A stretch of DNA of 64,000 nt from Pirellulales bacterium (GTDB lineage: Bacteria > Planctomycetota > Planctomycetia > Pirellulales > JANQPP01), in NCBI GenBank assembly GCA_028289405.1, contig JANQPP010000141.1, positions 17,189 through 81,188 on the forward strand. Reading direction: 5' to 3'. Of this stretch, positions 62,802 through 64,000 are shown in pieces; the stretch's first letter is position 1; each line of letters starts with the position of its first letter. The translations under genes were made by a program, and so were the position numbers. The notes beneath the pieces were generated by a model, which searched no databases, was not told the origin of the DNA, and worked only from the letters and a program-made list of their open reading frames with translations.

Positions 62802-63713
62802 TTATGAGAGTACGGTTTGGGTAACAGGTAACATGTCGTTCTTCGCGGTGGGCGACTGGAGCGAAGGGAGCGCAGCGGAAGCAGCACACCGCGACGCGAA
62901 CTCGTTCGGGGTCAAATATCCCAGCGAGCTGTGCGGCCGGTGATGGTTGTAATCCTCTTGCCAGGCCGCGCCGAGCTGGCGAGCCGCCACCACCGTCTCG
63001 AATTCCTCCACGGCCAGAAACTCGTCGCGGAAGCGGCTGTTAAAACTCTCCGCGTAGCCGTTCTCCCAGGGACTGCCAGGCTCGATGTAGAGCGTTTCAA
63101 TCTCCAGTTGCGTCGTCCATTGTTGAATCGCCTTGGCGACGAACTCCGGGCCATTGTCCGAGCGAATATGCTGCGGTACGCCCCGCATGGCGAACAACTC
63201 GGCCAGCTTGTCGATCACCTCCTCGCTCGTCATGCTCCGATCGACTTGAAGAGCCAGGCATTCCCGCGTGTACTCGTCCACGATCGATAGCCACTTCAAC
63301 GCCGCGCCGTGCAGCGTCCGGTCGAACACGAAGTCCCAGGCCCAAACGTGATCCTTGTACTCGGTTTGGCGACGATCACAGCTGTTCTCACTGCTGCCCA
63401 ACCGCCGCTTTTTTCGCTTCTTTTGAGGCACTTTCAGCCCTTCCCGACGCCGCAGCCGTAGCATCCGCGAGGCGCTCGCGCGGAATCCCTCCGCTCGCAG
63501 CAACGCCGCGATCCGGCGGTAGCCAAAACGCGGCCTGGTTCGCACCAACTCCAGCATCCGCTTCACCAGTGGCCCTTCGTCTTCACGGGGTTGAGCTTCG
63601 TATCGCTGACTGCTCCGCGGCTGACCGATCACGCTGCACGCCCTTCGCTCGGAAATCTGAAACTCCTGTTGGAGGATCCGGACAGCCGCACGCTTCCGGG
63701 AAGGGCTTACCAG
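62802..63713 (-). CDS. IS3-family transposase OrfB (DDE integrase)
   Basis: About 300 residues in the -1 frame of orfA; an unshifted ORF could begin at the GTG at 63632 (276 residues). An HTH_21-type N-terminal region ('RMLELVRTRPRFGYRRIAALLRAEGF') is followed by the rve integrase core with the catalytic DDE: 'WAWDFVFD', 'IRSDNGPEF' and 'WENGYAESFNSRFRDEF'. The end has 'NHHRPHSSLGYLTPNEFA'. The full product would come from a -1 ribosomal shift at GGGAAAC (63719-63713). The catalytic residues look intact. Confidence 0.93.
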   Translation of the reverse strand: MVSPSRKRAAVRILQQEFQISERRACSVIGQPRSSQRYEAQPREDEGPLVKRMLELVRTRPRFGYRRIAALLRAEGFRASASRMLRLRRREGLKVPQKKRKKRRLGSSENSCDRRQTEYKDHVWAWDFVFDRTLHGAALKWLSIVDEYTRECLALQVDRSMTSEEVIDKLAELFAMRGVPQHIRSDNGPEFVAKAIQQWTTQLEIETLYIEPGSPWENGYAESFNSRFRDEFLAVEEFETVVAARQLGAAWQEDYNHHRPHSSLGYLTPNEFASRCAASAALPSLQSPTAKNDMLPVTQTVLS

Positions 63714-63832
63714 TTTCCCTGTTGCAAGTGCTTCAACATCTGAATGTCAAGTTCCTTCTCCGCTACCAAATGCTTCAGTCGCCGGTTCTCCTCCTCGAGC
63801 TGTTTCAGACGCTTCGCTTCCTCCGACTTCAT
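63707..63832 (-). CDS. IS3-family OrfA, C-terminal part (frame-broken)
   Basis: 41 residues from an ATG at 63832: 'MKSEEAKRLKQLEEENRRLK' then the leucine-zipper ending and 'QQGNW', the usual C-terminal half of IS3 OrfA. Its upstream half lies in another frame, ending at 63829. The stop follows the slippery heptamer by one codon (TGG TAA). In intact relatives both halves are one ORF. Confidence 0.75.
   Translation of the reverse strand: MKSEEAKRLKQLEEENRRLKHLVAEKELDIQMLKHLQQGNW
63713..63719 (-). promoter_or_regulatory. -1 frameshift slippery heptamer GGGAAAC
   Basis: Read as G GGA AAC in the orfA frame, one codon before its stop. Slipping back one base enters the open orfB frame (GGG AAA CTG). 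It fits the canonical X XXY YYZ pattern. Confidence 0.8.
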
Positions 63833-64000
63833 GCCGCCGCGACCAACGCTTCGCGTCGGTGCCCGTTCTTCCAACGCAGATACGTGGCTTCGCTAATCTC
63901 TAAGGCTTGCAGAACCGCCGCCTCCTCCTTGCCCGCGTTCAGCATCGCCTCCGCATCCCGCAGCTTCTTCACGATCTGCTCCGGACTATGCCGCTTCCGT
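63829..64000 (-). CDS. IS3-family OrfA, N-terminal part (partial, frame-broken)
   Basis: The visible frame reads 'RKRHSPEQIVKKLRDAEAML' and on to 'LEISEATYLRWKN', a typical HTH_Tnp_1 domain, then runs into out-of-family residues 'GHRREALVAAA' and a stop. Its start is just past the right edge. The stop overlaps the ATG of the next piece (ATGA), so coupled translation is possible. Confidence 0.75.
   Translation of the reverse strand, partial: RKRHSPEQIVKKLRDAEAMLNAGKEEAAVLQALEISEATYLRWKNGHRREALVAAA

Larger units (their letters stand above)
62773..64000 (-). mobile_element. IS3-family insertion sequence, right side outside the window
   Basis: The left end is placed at TGACCTGCCCCC (62773), the style of terminus of one IS3 group. 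It contains the orfB integrase, an overlapping orfA with a slippery heptamer, and continues past 64000. The other terminal repeat and target duplication cannot be seen. Confidence 0.75.

Noticed and set aside
62693..62887. 64-codon minus-strand ORF across the IS edge
   Set aside because: It crosses the IS terminus and overlaps orfB in a different frame; the better frame is the fragment ending at 62622.

Overview
The window reads as chromosomal DNA of a planctomycete (Planctomycetota, most likely Pirellulales-like). The grounds are the family mix rather than any marker gene: a DUF1559 pseudopilin-like protein, the DUF1592/DUF1552 pair with a haem-binding PQQ-dehydrogenase-like partner and an exported ankyrin protein, two DUF6807 (PmoA-type) proteins, formylglycine sulfatases, a PEP-CTERM protein with dockerin-like repeats, a PEP-CTERM-associated CAAX-type protease, a MoxR/DUF58/VWA operon and a large membrane pyrophosphatase. 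Base composition is moderately GC-rich and GTG/TTG starts are common. There is one tRNA gene, no rRNA and no CRISPR array.

Layout. 1-3.8 kb: the tail of a VOC-family protein, priA (replication restart helicase) and an exported DUF6807 protein. 4.2-12.3 kb: a five-gene plus-strand operon (MoxR ATPase, DUF58, two membrane VWA proteins, exported CehA/McbA-like protein). 12.4-17.2 kb, minus strand: a lone acyl carrier protein, a lipoprotein, two small cysteine-containing proteins, a large exported protein with a pseudopilin-like tail and the CAAX-type protease. 17.3-23.6 kb: D-2-hydroxyacid dehydrogenase, exported serine hydrolase, purple-acid-phosphatase-like enzyme, an STN-like secreted protein and a half-length thiamine-diphosphate enzyme.

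23.7-36.1 kb is one long minus-strand block: two sulfatases, a GH16-fold protein that lacks its catalytic glutamates and a DUF6807 protein (apparent processing of sulfated polysaccharide), followed upstream by the exported ankyrin/DUF1552/DUF1592/PQQ-cytochrome set. 36.3-44.9 kb: tRNA-His with its own promoter, thiO, the pyrophosphatase hppA behind a long leader, a lipoprotein/DUF1559 pair, an SPFH protein with an unusual C-terminal domain, and a HEAT-repeat lipoprotein. 45-47.7 kb: pyroglutamyl-peptidase-like enzyme and PPK2 polyphosphate kinase flanked by two small c-type cytochromes. 48-60.7 kb: recQ, ftsH, an OprP-type porin, a membrane protein/DUF2330 pair, a DUF4432 epimerase-like protein, an AraC/VOC pair, a second PQQ-dependent sugar dehydrogenase and mogA.

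60.7-64 kb: the PEP-CTERM protein, a 38-codon ORF with a strong ribosome binding site, a gene-poor decayed stretch, and an IS3-family element that runs off the right edge. The element carries a canonical -1 slippery heptamer but its orfA reading frame is broken, and it appears to have cut a short host ORF.

I did not find one clear-cut new defence or biosynthetic system. The strongest second-look items are the exported cytochrome/DUF1592/DUF1552/ankyrin operon, the catalytically altered GH16 protein inside the sulfatase cluster, the SPFH fusion, the pyrophosphatase with a large extra loop, G9 tract and long leader, and the IS element with its broken orfA.
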